A DNA stretch of 21,638 nucleotides from Allomyces macrogynus ATCC 38327 (Eukaryota > Blastocladiomycota > Blastocladiomycetes > Blastocladiales > Blastocladiaceae). Below the pieces are notes generated by a model, which was not told the DNA's origin, searched no databases, and worked only from the letters and a program-made list of their open reading frames with translations. Each line of letters opens with the position of its first letter. Position 1 is the stretch's first letter. Positions 1-8,086 of this stretch are shown piece after piece. The translations under genes were made by a program, and so were the position numbers. Location of the stretch: assembly GCA_000151295.1 (NCBI GenBank), contig GG745378.1:64070-85707 (forward strand). The letters run 5' to 3'.

Positions 1-162
1 CGCGGCGGCGGTGACGGCGCGGTTTCACATTCAGCGCCGGCCGTTTGGCCGAGGTGGGAGCGCGAGACACCGGCGCGAGACACTCGGCGCGCGCAACGTG
101 TCACGCACTGCCACGTGCCTGCATCAACACGGCCCCCCTCGCCTGCGGCGCTGGGACGCAGC

Positions 163-183
163 ACGACGACGACGACGACGACG
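163..183. repeat. (ACG)7 microsatellite in the SOF1 5' flank
   Basis: Seven perfect ACG units lie about 150 nt upstream of the SOF1 start. The reading frame of SOF1 stays open through this stretch, but what it would encode is low-complexity and unlike SOF1 family N-termini, so the repeat is read as 5' leader or promoter DNA. Confidence 0.85.
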
Positions 184-336
184 AGCACGCGCACACCGCC
201 ACCGCCCGATCAATACCAGTCGCCGCACTGCTTCGGCACCGCGCATCGCCGCCCGCGCCACGCACCTGCGGCCTCTGCCACCATCGCCCGCCGCACCCCA
301 GCTCCGACCTGCACCGCATCCGCATCTCGCACCACC

Positions 337-1689
337 ATGAAAGTCAAGGCCATCACGCGCACCGAGGCCGCCTTCACGCGCGACACGGTCGGCGACCTCT
401 ACAAGCAGCAGCGCAACCTCGACCCGGCGCTGCACCCCTTTGAAAAGGGCCGCGAGTACGTGCGCGCCGTCGCTGCCGCCAAGGTTGAGCGCATGCTGGC
501 CAAGCCCTTTGTCGACGCGCTCTCCGGCCACGTTGACGGCGTCTACGCCATGGCCAAGCACCCGACTGTGCTCGACCGTCTCTATTCGGGGTCGGCCGAC
601 GGCGAAGTGCGCATCTGGTCGCTGGCGCAGCGCAAGACGACCCTGGCGATCCCCAATGCGCACAGGGGGATCGTCAAGGGGATCGCTGCTGTGCCGTCGT
701 CCAACTCGTTCCTGTCGTGCGGGACCGACCGCGTCGTGAAACTGTGGTCGACGGATACCGACGAGGACGCGCACCCGGACCCGACCACGCCCGTGTCGAC
801 GTTCATTGGCCGCAACGCCTTCAACGCCCTCGACCACCACCGCCGGCAAAACATGTTTGCGACGGCGGGCGTTGCCGTGGAGCTGTGGGACCACGACCGG
901 TCGAACCCTGTGCAGACCTACTCGTGGGGCACCGACACCGTCTCGTCGATCCGGTTTAACCACACGGAAACGTCCGTCTTTGCGTCCACCTCGACCGATC
1001 GCGCCATCATCCTCTACGACACGCGCATGTCGCAGCCGCTCAAGAAGCTGTTGCTCGACCTGGCCTCCAACTCCGTCTGCTGGAACCCCATGGAACCCTA
1101 CCGGTTCGCCGTCGCCAACGAAGACCACAACGCCTACTACTTTGACATGCGCAATCTCGACCGCGCCGTCAACATCTTCAAGGACCACGTCTCAGCGGTC
1201 CTCGACCTGGATTTCAGCCCGACCGGCAAGGAGCTCGTGACCGGCGCGTACGACAAGACGCTGCGCATCTACGACGTGCAATCGGGCCACTCGCGCGACG
1301 TCTACCACACGAAACGCATGCAGCGGCTGTGGGCGGTCCGGTTTTCCATGGACGCCAAGTACGTGCTGTCGGCGTCGGACGACGGCAACATTCGGCTGTG
1401 GAAGGCCGAGGCGGCCGCGACGACGGGCGTCATGAACGCGCGGCAAAAGGCGAGCGTCGAGGCCGCACACGCGGTCGTCGACAAGTACAAGCACTTGGAC
1501 GGCGTGCGCAAGATCGTCAAGTCGCGCAAGGTCCCGAAAGCCATCAAGAATGCCGCGCATTTGAAGCGCGTCATGCTCGATGCGCGCAAGAAAAAGGATA
1601 ACAATGTGCGCAAACACGCCAAGAACCCGGATTTGGTGCGCCCGCGCGTGCCGGAGCGCGAAAAGCATATTGTCGGGACCCAGGATTAG
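337..1689 (+). CDS. SOF1: SOF1/DCAF13-type WD40 protein, small-subunit processome factor
   Basis: Intronless, 450 residues. The start MKVKAITRTEAAFTRDT and the following block 'LDPALHPFEKGREYVRA' match the family N-terminus, so ATG 337 (context accaccATGA) is preferred over the open frame upstream. WD40 repeats run from about residue 60 to 365 (for example GHVDGVYAMAKHP, GEVRIWSL, VVKLWSTD, NIRLWKAE). They are followed by the basic Sof1 C-terminal domain (KSRKVPKAIKNAAHLKRVM ... REKHIVGTQD). In known family members Sof1 is a U3 snoRNP-associated component of the nucleolar 90S pre-ribosome, needed for 18S rRNA maturation. The length is normal and no defect is visible. The gene converges with the dioxygenase gene downstream. 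AATF/BFR2, another 90S factor, starts 1.3 kb away. Confidence 0.95.
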   Translation: MKVKAITRTEAAFTRDTVGDLYKQQRNLDPALHPFEKGREYVRAVAAAKVERMLAKPFVDALSGHVDGVYAMAKHPTVLDRLYSGSADGEVRIWSLAQRKTTLAIPNAHRGIVKGIAAVPSSNSFLSCGTDRVVKLWSTDTDEDAHPDPTTPVSTFIGRNAFNALDHHRRQNMFATAGVAVELWDHDRSNPVQTYSWGTDTVSSIRFNHTETSVFASTSTDRAIILYDTRMSQPLKKLLLDLASNSVCWNPMEPYRFAVANEDHNAYYFDMRNLDRAVNIFKDHVSAVLDLDFSPTGKELVTGAYDKTLRIYDVQSGHSRDVYHTKRMQRLWAVRFSMDAKYVLSASDDGNIRLWKAEAAATTGVMNARQKASVEAAHAVVDKYKHLDGVRKIVKSRKVPKAIKNAAHLKRVMLDARKKKDNNVRKHAKNPDLVRPRVPEREKHIVGTQD

Positions 1690-1945
1690 AGCGAGGGTGG
1701 TCGGGATCGTTTGGGCGTGTCTTTGGTTGCGGTTCGATATCTGTACATAAAACATTGTTCTCTTGGCGCGTTTCTCCCGTCAACTCTCGGGAACAGGGTT
1801 CTCCAAAAACGCTAGTGTCTGTACATTCGATATCGTCGCGACCCGCGCCGCGCTCCGCACCACCCTACTATGCAACAGCAACCAAAAACGACTTTCTCCC
1901 GACGTCCTCACGACCGCGACTCGCGCGCGCCGCATTCCGTGACCT

Positions 1946-2538
1946 TTACTTGGCCTCGTTGACGGTGCCACACTTCTTGCACGTGCGCAGCGCCGGCGTC
2001 TGCGCGTACTGCTCAATGACGGGCTTGAGCTGCGTGCCGAGATCCACGCAGTAGAACGAGTCTTCGTGCACGATGGCCTTGCAGTTGGAGCAGTACCATC
2101 TCAGCGCATCTATGGCCGACATCGCATCGAATCAGCATCCCACTCGCCGTCCCGACCACTCCAAATCGCGTCGCGTCGCGCATACGAACCGTTCTTCCCC
2201 GCTGGCCGCGGCCGCTCAATCACGATCCCAATCGTATCGGCAAACCGCACGGGGTTATGCGGCGTGTCCGGCGGCAACAGGTACATGTCGCCCTCCTTGA
2301 TGACGACGTCGCGGAAGGATCCGTCGGATTCGACCACTTTGAGCAACATGTCACCCTTGACTTGGAAAAACCATTCTTCGGTCGGGTTGATGTGGTAGTC
2401 GGTGCGCTTGTTGGGTCCGCCGACCAGCATCACAATAAAGTCGTTGCCGCGGTAGACGCAGTAATTGTTGACGGGCGGGGCAAGCAGGTGCTTGTTTTCT
2501 TCGAGCCAGCGCGGCAGGTTGAGCGGGTTCGGGAGCAT
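1946..2538 (-). CDS. BNA1: 3-hydroxyanthranilate 3,4-dioxygenase (two exons)
   Basis: Exons 2538-2190 and 2109-1946 are separated by an 80-nt intron (donor GTTCGT, branch-like GCTGAT, acceptor ATAG), giving 170 residues. The enzyme opens the ring of 3-hydroxyanthranilate in de novo NAD synthesis from tryptophan and is cytosolic in known cases. This is a cupin fold. The expected Fe(II) ligands are visible as H49 and E55 in [11 protein letters not shown] and H94 in [11 protein letters not shown]. The C-terminal exon carries the rubredoxin-like second metal site, with C123-x2-C126 (RWYCSNCK) and C160-x2-C163 (TCKKCG), as in fungal and some bacterial members. Splicing in phase 1 restores the family junction DALRWYC; without it the frame runs into a stop in the intron. 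The start [17 protein letters not shown] is typical of the family. Confidence 0.95.
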
Positions 2539-2541
2539 TGT

Positions 2542-2565
2542 GGGTGGGTGGGTGGGTGGGTTGGG
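2542..2565. repeat. G-triplet tract (potential G-quadruplex) abutting the dioxygenase start codon
   Basis: Six GGG runs on the + strand are separated by single T (once TT) loops and begin 4 nt upstream of the minus-strand ATG at 2538. The G-rich strand is the template strand for the dioxygenase gene, so its mRNA leader would carry CCCA repeats instead. Confidence 0.7.
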
Positions 2566-2744
2566 TTGATGGTGGCTGCAGACTTGGCGAGTGGGGAGAG
2601 AGGAGGTGGGTGGTCATGCAAGGAAGGAGGAAAGGTTGGGGCGCGCTCGAGGGCGGAGAGGCAGGTGACCGCGATCTGCAGTGCTGGCACAGTGGTACTT
2701 ATTCAGTTTTTTCGGCTTTTCATTGGCGGAAGCCAAAACCATCG

Positions 2745-2826
2745 GACGACGTGGCGGAGTGGTCTAACGCGTCCGACTACTAATCGGATTCCTTCTGGAG
2801 CGCAGGTTCGAACCCTGCCGTCGTCG
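2745..2826 (+). tRNA. tRNA-Ser with anticodon ACT
   Basis: An 82-nt class II tRNA. The acceptor stem GACGACG/CGTCGTC is fully paired with discriminator G2826. The D stem is GCG/CGC, the anticodon stem TCCGA/TCGGA, the anticodon loop CTACTAA (anticodon ACT at 2779-2781), the long variable arm TCC-TTCT-GGA, and the T arm GCAGG-TTCGAAC-CCTGC. The A box TGGCGGAGTGG and B box GGTTCGAACCC match the pol III consensus. The long variable arm and G73 are serine identity features. The anticodon is odd: AGY serine codons are normally read by GCT. No intron is present. Confidence 0.93.
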
Positions 2827-2831
2827 ATCAC

Positions 2832-2835
2832 TTTT
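2832..2835 (+). terminator. Pol III T4 terminator of the first tRNA-Ser
   Basis: A run of four T residues follows five bases after the discriminator base, the usual position for RNA polymerase III termination. Confidence 0.6.
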
Positions 2836-3027
2836 GGTGGATTCCGCCCTTCGCTCGCGGATTTGTGTGAGATTGCTGAAATTGATTTTACTCCAGCCAC
2901 TTTCTGCCGCGGCAACGAGTCATGTGCGTTGACGTGACCACGATGCCCTCTCGCCCTCCTTTCTCGCCATCCTCACCAAACTCCATCCAACCACGACCAC
3001 CAGCATACCTCACTTGCGGCCAACATT

Positions 3028-4942
3028 ATGCCCTCGAAATCATCCGCACCCAATAAGCCCGGTAGCTCGCTCGCCGCGGCTTTGTCCTTCCTCGACTCGA
3101 CCAAACCCGTCGACCTCGACCCGGAATCCGCCGCCTTCCGCGGGTCCGACGACGACGATCTCAGCGACGACGAGCGGGACCGGTCGCACTATGCGGCCGT
3201 CGGCAAATCAGCCCTGCGCGCGGCCGTAGCCGCGCCGATCGACGAGCATGGCAAGTACGCGGGTCGGAGTGTGAGCCGCAAGGCCGTGTTTTCGGACGCG
3301 AGCGATGACGATGACGACGACGAGGAGGAGAGTGACGATGAGGGGGACGCGAGCGATACCGAGGACCTCGTGTTCCGCGCGCCGTCGGGCAAGTCCGCGT
3401 CCGGCGGTTTGGATTGGGGCGATGCCGGAGGGCTCGATGGGGATATGAGCGACTACGAGCCGGCCGAGGCGTTTGGCCGGTCCGACGACTCGAGCGACGA
3501 CGACAAGGCGAGCGGCAGTGACGCCGAGAACGACGAGGAACCGGCGCCGCGCGAGGAGAACCTGACGCGCAAGGCGCTCGACACGGCCGATGCCGCGGGC
3601 ACCGACGCGGAAAAAGGCGCGCATATCAAGGCGCAAATGGTAAGTTTCCCCTTCATCCCCTCTTCCCCACTCGATTCCGAGCTCACCCACGTTCCTCCCG
3701 CGACGTAGGAACTGTGGGACGCACTGCTCGACCTGCGCATCCGGCTGCAAAAAGTGATTGCGATCGCGAACCGGTTTCCGGACCCGGACGAGTTTTCCGA
3801 TTTCGCAGCCGGAAACGAGGACGCGCTCGAGGCCGCGCAGACGACGCTCTTGGATGTGGCGGGCAGTGTCACGACGGCGCAGCAGGTGCTGGTCGACCAG
3901 AACCCGCTGGTCCAGCGTGCGCTCGGCGAGGACGTGCCGAAGCTCGGTAAGCGCAAGACGATGGATGAGACGTGGGCGGCGGTGGCTGAGTTCCAGGACG
4001 GGTACGCGCGCGCTGAGTTTGGTTTTGCGGTGATGGGCACCGACCTGACACCCCTGGGCACCGACCTGACGCCCCATGTGCTTGAATTGTAGGTTCCAGG
4101 CGTTCCGCGCCGACGCGCTCGAAAAATGGCACGAGAAGGTGAGCGCAACGGCGGGCGTCCCACTGACCAAGAAGTTCAAGGCGATCAACACGTCGCTCGC
4201 GCACCAGCTCGAGTCGGTCTTGAGCGACCGCGACCGCCTCGTGAAGCGGACGCAGATCAAGCGCGCCGAGTACCGCATCCTGACCCTGCGCGCGCCCGAC
4301 GCCGGCTCGACCCGCACCACCACCGTGGCCACGACCGGCGGCAAGGAGCGTGACCTCGAGTCGGCGGCCGAGACGGCCGCGGCATCCAAGACGATTCGCA
4401 TCGACCCGGTCCCGTCGATCTTTGACGACACCGACTGGTACTCAGTGCTGCTCAAGGAAGTGATCGACCGCAAGCTCGCGACGAACCCGTCGGCGGCCGC
4501 CGCACACGTCGCGACCATGCGCGCCGCATCGCGCACGAAGCGCGCCGTCGACACGCGCGCGTCCAAGGGCCGCAAGTTGCGTTTCGCGCCGCACGAGAAA
4601 TTGCAGCATTTCATGGCGCCGATGCCCGTCGCGCCGTACTACAAGCCCGCACCCGGAGCCGGGTCGGCGGCGGTCGGCGGGATGGGTGGCAGCGAACGGT
4701 CGCTTGTCGCGACGGGCAATTTGGCGCCGCAGATTTGGCACGAGGAGATGGTCGAGGAGCTGTTCAGCTCGTTGTTTGGCGTCAAGGAGGAGCGCGTGCG
4801 CAAGGAGGACGTGAGCGCAAGAAGCGCGAGGCCGAGCGGTTGGCGAAGCAGCAGGCCAAGGTCGGCAAGCTGCGGTTGTTTGGGTGAACAGCGCCACGGG
4901 AGAAGAGATGCAGATTGGAATACATTTGGCGTGCCCGTGTGA
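3028..4942 (+). CDS. BFR2: AATF/BFR2 (Che-1/Traube) family ribosome biogenesis protein, three exons
   Basis: Exons are 3028-3639, 3709-4001 and 4093-4942. Intron 1 has donor GTAAGT and acceptor CGTAG; intron 2 has donor GTACGC and acceptor TTGTAG. As read, the product is 584 residues. The first ~200 residues are acidic and Ser/Asp-rich (runs of D and E). The AATF/Che-1 domain starts at exon 2 (ELWDALLDLRIRLQKV) and continues through QAFRADALEKWHEKV. The TRAUB domain, about residues 405-480, contains IFDDTDWYSVLLKEVID and the signature ASKGRKLRF...KLQHFMAP. Known homologues join Enp2 and Lcp5 in the nucleolar 90S pre-ribosome. The C-terminus is doubtful: from about 4807 the next frame (ending TGA 4887) encodes a more natural basic tail, RERKKREAERLAKQQAK, so a 1-nt deletion or sequence error is likely. 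Confidence 0.93.
4035..4076 (+). repeat. Tandem 21-nt duplication inside AATF/BFR2 intron 2
   Basis: Two adjacent 21-nt units (4035-4055 and 4056-4076) agree at 19 of 21 positions. Each contains CCTGAC, a branch-point-like motif, so the intron carries two candidate branch sites before the acceptor at 4092. Confidence 0.8.
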
Positions 4943-5435
4943 ACATGTGCCGTATCGTGCCGGGGTCCATTGGGCCGGTGGGCCGCGAAGTACTTCGGGC
5001 GTCTGACGCCAAAGAGACGCTGCCAGCGTTGATAAAATACAAGACGCGGTGCCAGAACGTCCCGTGCGGGTCGATCCAGCACGCCCCCAACGTCACCAAA
5101 AGTTTCGGCAAGCTCCCAAGCTGTCAGGCACACCTGCATGTCGGTGGAATGAGCACAGGACCTTGCTGCTGCCGATACGCGGGATTGCGCCGACGTAGCT
5201 GAGTTGGTGCGATGGTGTGAAGGGGCGGGCGGCCATGCTGAAAGAGGGGGGGGGGGGGGGGGGAAGATGGTCAGAGTTGACATGCCAATGGGTCAGATTT
5301 CTGGAAGGGTTAAATACAGCAGGTCAAGAAATGGCGCCCCACGTCATCCGGGTCAAATTCAGCCGGTCAACAGTACATTTGCGCAAGCAGTATATGTAAA
5401 CTTTTTGTACAATTTCCGCAAGTCGAAATTGACTG
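4943..5435. other. Intergenic stretch between AATF/BFR2 and the second tRNA-Ser
   Basis: No recognisable gene on either strand. It holds an 18-G homopolymer and, after it, more AT-rich DNA (around 5390-5435) that leads into the tRNA. Short open frames here resemble nothing known to me. Confidence 0.6.
5246..5263 (+). repeat. Homopolymer of 18 G
   Basis: An uninterrupted run of 18 G on the + strand in intergenic DNA. Its exact length is unreliable in most sequencing methods. Confidence 0.85.
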
Positions 5436-5517
5436 GACAACATGGCCGAGTGGTTAAGGCGTCTGACTACTAATCAGATACCCTTGTGGTGCGCAGGTTC
5501 GAACCCTGCTGTTGTCG
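5436..5517 (+). tRNA. Second tRNA-Ser with anticodon ACT
   Basis: An 82-nt class II tRNA. The acceptor stem is GACAACA/TGTTGTC with discriminator G5517, the D stem GCC/GGC, and the anticodon stem TCTGA/TCAGA. The loop is CTACTAA (ACT at 5469-5471), the variable arm stem ACC/GGT, and the T arm GCAGG-TTCGAAC-CCTGC has a GCAGG/CCTGC stem. The A box TGGCCGAGTGG and B box GGTTCGAACCC are perfect. Compared with the gene at 2745, base pairs differ by compensated changes in the acceptor, D and anticodon stems, so both genes appear to be under selection and are not a fresh duplication. No T4 run follows immediately; the first strong T run is near 5565. Confidence 0.93.
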
Positions 5518-5672
5518 ATCAAGAGATTTGTGTTTAGCTGCAGCTTCAAGTTCGACAAGGAGATTATTTTTGCCATTTTTGTTGCGGGATGTGTTTTGTC
5601 CACTCAACGCTTGTCAAATTGCTGGCCTCTTCTTGGCCTCCAACACATTACGCGCGCCAAACATAAGCATAT

Positions 5673-7193
5673 CTATCCATAATACCCACCACTTCCCGAT
5701 CCTACTCCACGCTCACTCGCCCACGCTGGCCTGCAGCTTCCTCCATTGTTTGGCAACGGCCGAAACTGCGCCACCCCGCCCATGGGCACATTACTCTGCA
5801 AGTACGTTCGTGGCGGCGGCGAGACGAGCGGAATATCCACCGCGGCGGGTGGTAATGGGGACGGGGCCATCCCGTACGCGGGCGCCGCGGGCGGTGGTGG
5901 GACGTACGCGGGCGGCGGGATCGGCGCAGAGACGGTGCCGCGCGAATCTAAGTATTGCGAGCGTGAGTAGACGAAACGGTGGGCGGGAGCGACCACGCGC
6001 GCCGTACAGGATCCCGCTTGGTCGACGGTCGCAGTCATCGCGTGGGACCCGTGGTGCGCTATGGTCGTGGCATAGTGCGACGACGACGATGACCCGGTCG
6101 GCTTGTCCTTGACCTACATGATCGGGTGGAGAAAGTGCGCGCGCGTCAGTACTTTGCACCTGCGGACGAGTTGGGCGCCAAGCAACGTACCAGATCCACG
6201 ACCAAGTACCACTCGACCATCGCGGCCAAACAGTACAATCGCGGGAAGATATCCGCAACCATGTGCCCTACATTCGCCAGTCAAGACCTCGCGTTAGCTC
6301 CCTCCGCCGTCATCCGCACACGCGCGCGCACTGCGAGAAGAACGCACCGACGACCGTCTTCGACACCCCGTACACGGCCATCCCGGCGACACTAAACACC
6401 AGCATCGCCGACAACGCGACCAAAATCTTCCTCACCAACCCGCGCCTCGCCCTCCTCCTCCGCCACTTGCCACTACTCTCCACCTTCCCCACCCCATTCC
6501 CCATCGACTCATCCAGTTCCGCGCGGATCCGCAACACAATCCGCAAACTGACCACCGTCAGCACGCCATCAATCACGACCGACATCCCCGCAACCGCCAA
6601 AATCGCGGCTTTCCGCGCCGGGTCTGTCAGAATTGGCGCGTGCATGTCGATCCCGACAAACGACCACGCGAGCACAGTGAGCGCGGCCGCAGCCGCGGCG
6701 TAGTTGATGGCGAGCAGCGTGTGCCGCACGCGCGACGAGTACCACCGCGCGTGCGCGGTGGCCGCAAAGACGCGGAACCGCGAGATCGAGAGGCCGGCGA
6801 TTTGCGCGGCGGCGAGCGCGGGGGACAGGGTGCGCACGAGTTCAAACGAGTTCTACATACGGTCGGACGGAGGTCATGAATATACGGCCGCGTGGGTGTG
6901 ATTGGTGCGCTGCGAAAGGCCGTGCAGCGTCGTACCGGTAATTCCTGCACCGCCAAGACCACAAAGAACCACACGTCGTTGACGGAAAACGCCAGGCACC
7001 CGAGCACGACGCCCGCGTGGAACGCCGTGCGGTGCTTGATGAGCCGCGTTATGGCTAGCAGGAGCATTAGGGTCGAGAGGGCGAGACTCGCGGCCATGGC
7101 CACCATCGCCTCGGGCGCCGCGTACTCGTTGAGCAGCGAAATGTCGGAGACGGTCAGGCCCGTCGACGTGACCCATTTCCGCCCGCGGGTCAT
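5673..7193 (-). CDS. Predicted seven-transmembrane protein with proline-rich tail (four exons, 5' end uncertain)
   Basis: Exons are 7193-6936, 6852-6348, 6267-6191 and 6113-5673. The introns are 77-83 nt, with donors GTACGA, GTGCGT and GTACGT, and TAG acceptors. The product is 426 residues. Hydrophobic segments lie at roughly 28-49, 58-82, 93-117, 131-153, 167-195, 225-249 and 257-281, so seven helices are predicted. A ~145-residue tail follows, rich in Ser, then Pro (PPPAYVPPPPAAPAYG), and ends GSGSGGYYG. The loop before helix 6 is basic (KWRRRRARRG). The layout suggests a receptor-like protein with a cytoplasmic tail, but I recognise no family motif and assign no function. The frame stays open above ATG 7193 through a Thr-rich stretch (VSPTTTTTPTTAANPTTAATT), which could be a true extracellular N-terminus from a further exon. 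Confidence 0.72.
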
Positions 7194-8086
7194 GGTGGAG
7201 TCGTGGAGAGTGGTCGCCGGTCGGTCGCAGTGGCCGCGGGACGTGGTGGCCGCTGTGGTCGGGTTGGCCGCTGTGGTCGGCGTGGTTGTGGTCGTGGGCG
7301 AGACGAGTGCCGGCCGCGGCACTTGCGTGAGGTCGTGATGTTCAGCAGACCGCACGAGCCGGTGCCGAAGATGCCGCGATCGCGCCGCGAACAACGTCGA
7401 AAGGCCGAGAAAGAGCACGCGAAGCGGGCCGGCCGGTGCTGGGTCCTCGGTCCAAGCCTGTTGGGTCAACGTCGAGGTCGTCGGCCCTTGTTCATTCAGT
7501 TGCCGGAACCCTTGACCGGCGTGCAAAGGCCCCGCGGGGTTATTCGAGCAGAAGGTCGATCAAGGTGGAGACGAGGGTGGAGCCCAACGACAAGCCAGTG
7601 TTGGAAGTGAGAGAGAGGACAAAATTCGCCCAAACGGCGCGGAGATGGCGTGTCGAAACGAGCATCGGAGCGAAACCCGAAACAGCACGAAACACGCACA
7701 TCCGAAAGACGAAACAGGCCGGAAGTTCATGCCGACGCCCCAAAGAACAACGCACGTGAGCGTTTTTCCGATGGTCTGTGGGCGACTGCAACGCCGTCGA
7801 CCTCGACCGGCAGTGGACCTGACCAACCTCAACCCCAGCTCGCGCTCGACGAGGAATGACTGCGCGCGCGCCGGACGCGCCTTTGTTGCTGGGCAAGAAG
7901 TGGTCAAAAGCGGATCGCTGTATGTCAGGGGCCCAAGCGCAACTGCAACACGCAACACCAAGCCACCATCATCGCCGTCGTCCTCCTTACCAAACCCGCC
8001 AAATGGATTGCCATCATGAAAAAGAATGAAAGTGTGGGGAGAAGAAATTGCGCTCAAAACACCATCGCCCACCCATCCGCACTTGC
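7194..8086. other. Stretch between the seven-helix gene and the BAR-SH3 gene
   Basis: The part next to the seven-helix gene (7194-7526) is open in its frame and Thr-rich, and may hold missing 5' coding sequence. The remainder has short open frames on both strands but no recognisable product. It probably contains the promoter of the seven-helix gene and the 3' end of the BAR-SH3 transcript. Confidence 0.45.

Noticed and set aside
115..336. N-terminal extension of SOF1
   Set aside because: Low-complexity Thr/Pro/Ala sequence over an ACG repeat. The family N-terminus begins at 337.
124..1188. Long open frame antisense to SOF1
   Set aside because: Composition is Arg/Gly/Val-rich as expected from the reverse of GC3-rich codons, and SOF1 on the other strand is certain.
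3208..4614. 468-codon open frame antisense to AATF/BFR2
   Set aside because: A shadow of the GC-rich coding strand. It crosses both AATF introns and shows no domain.
4915..5202. Small gene downstream of AATF/BFR2
   Set aside because: The short open frame has no similarity I can recognise and overlaps the doubtful AATF 3' end.
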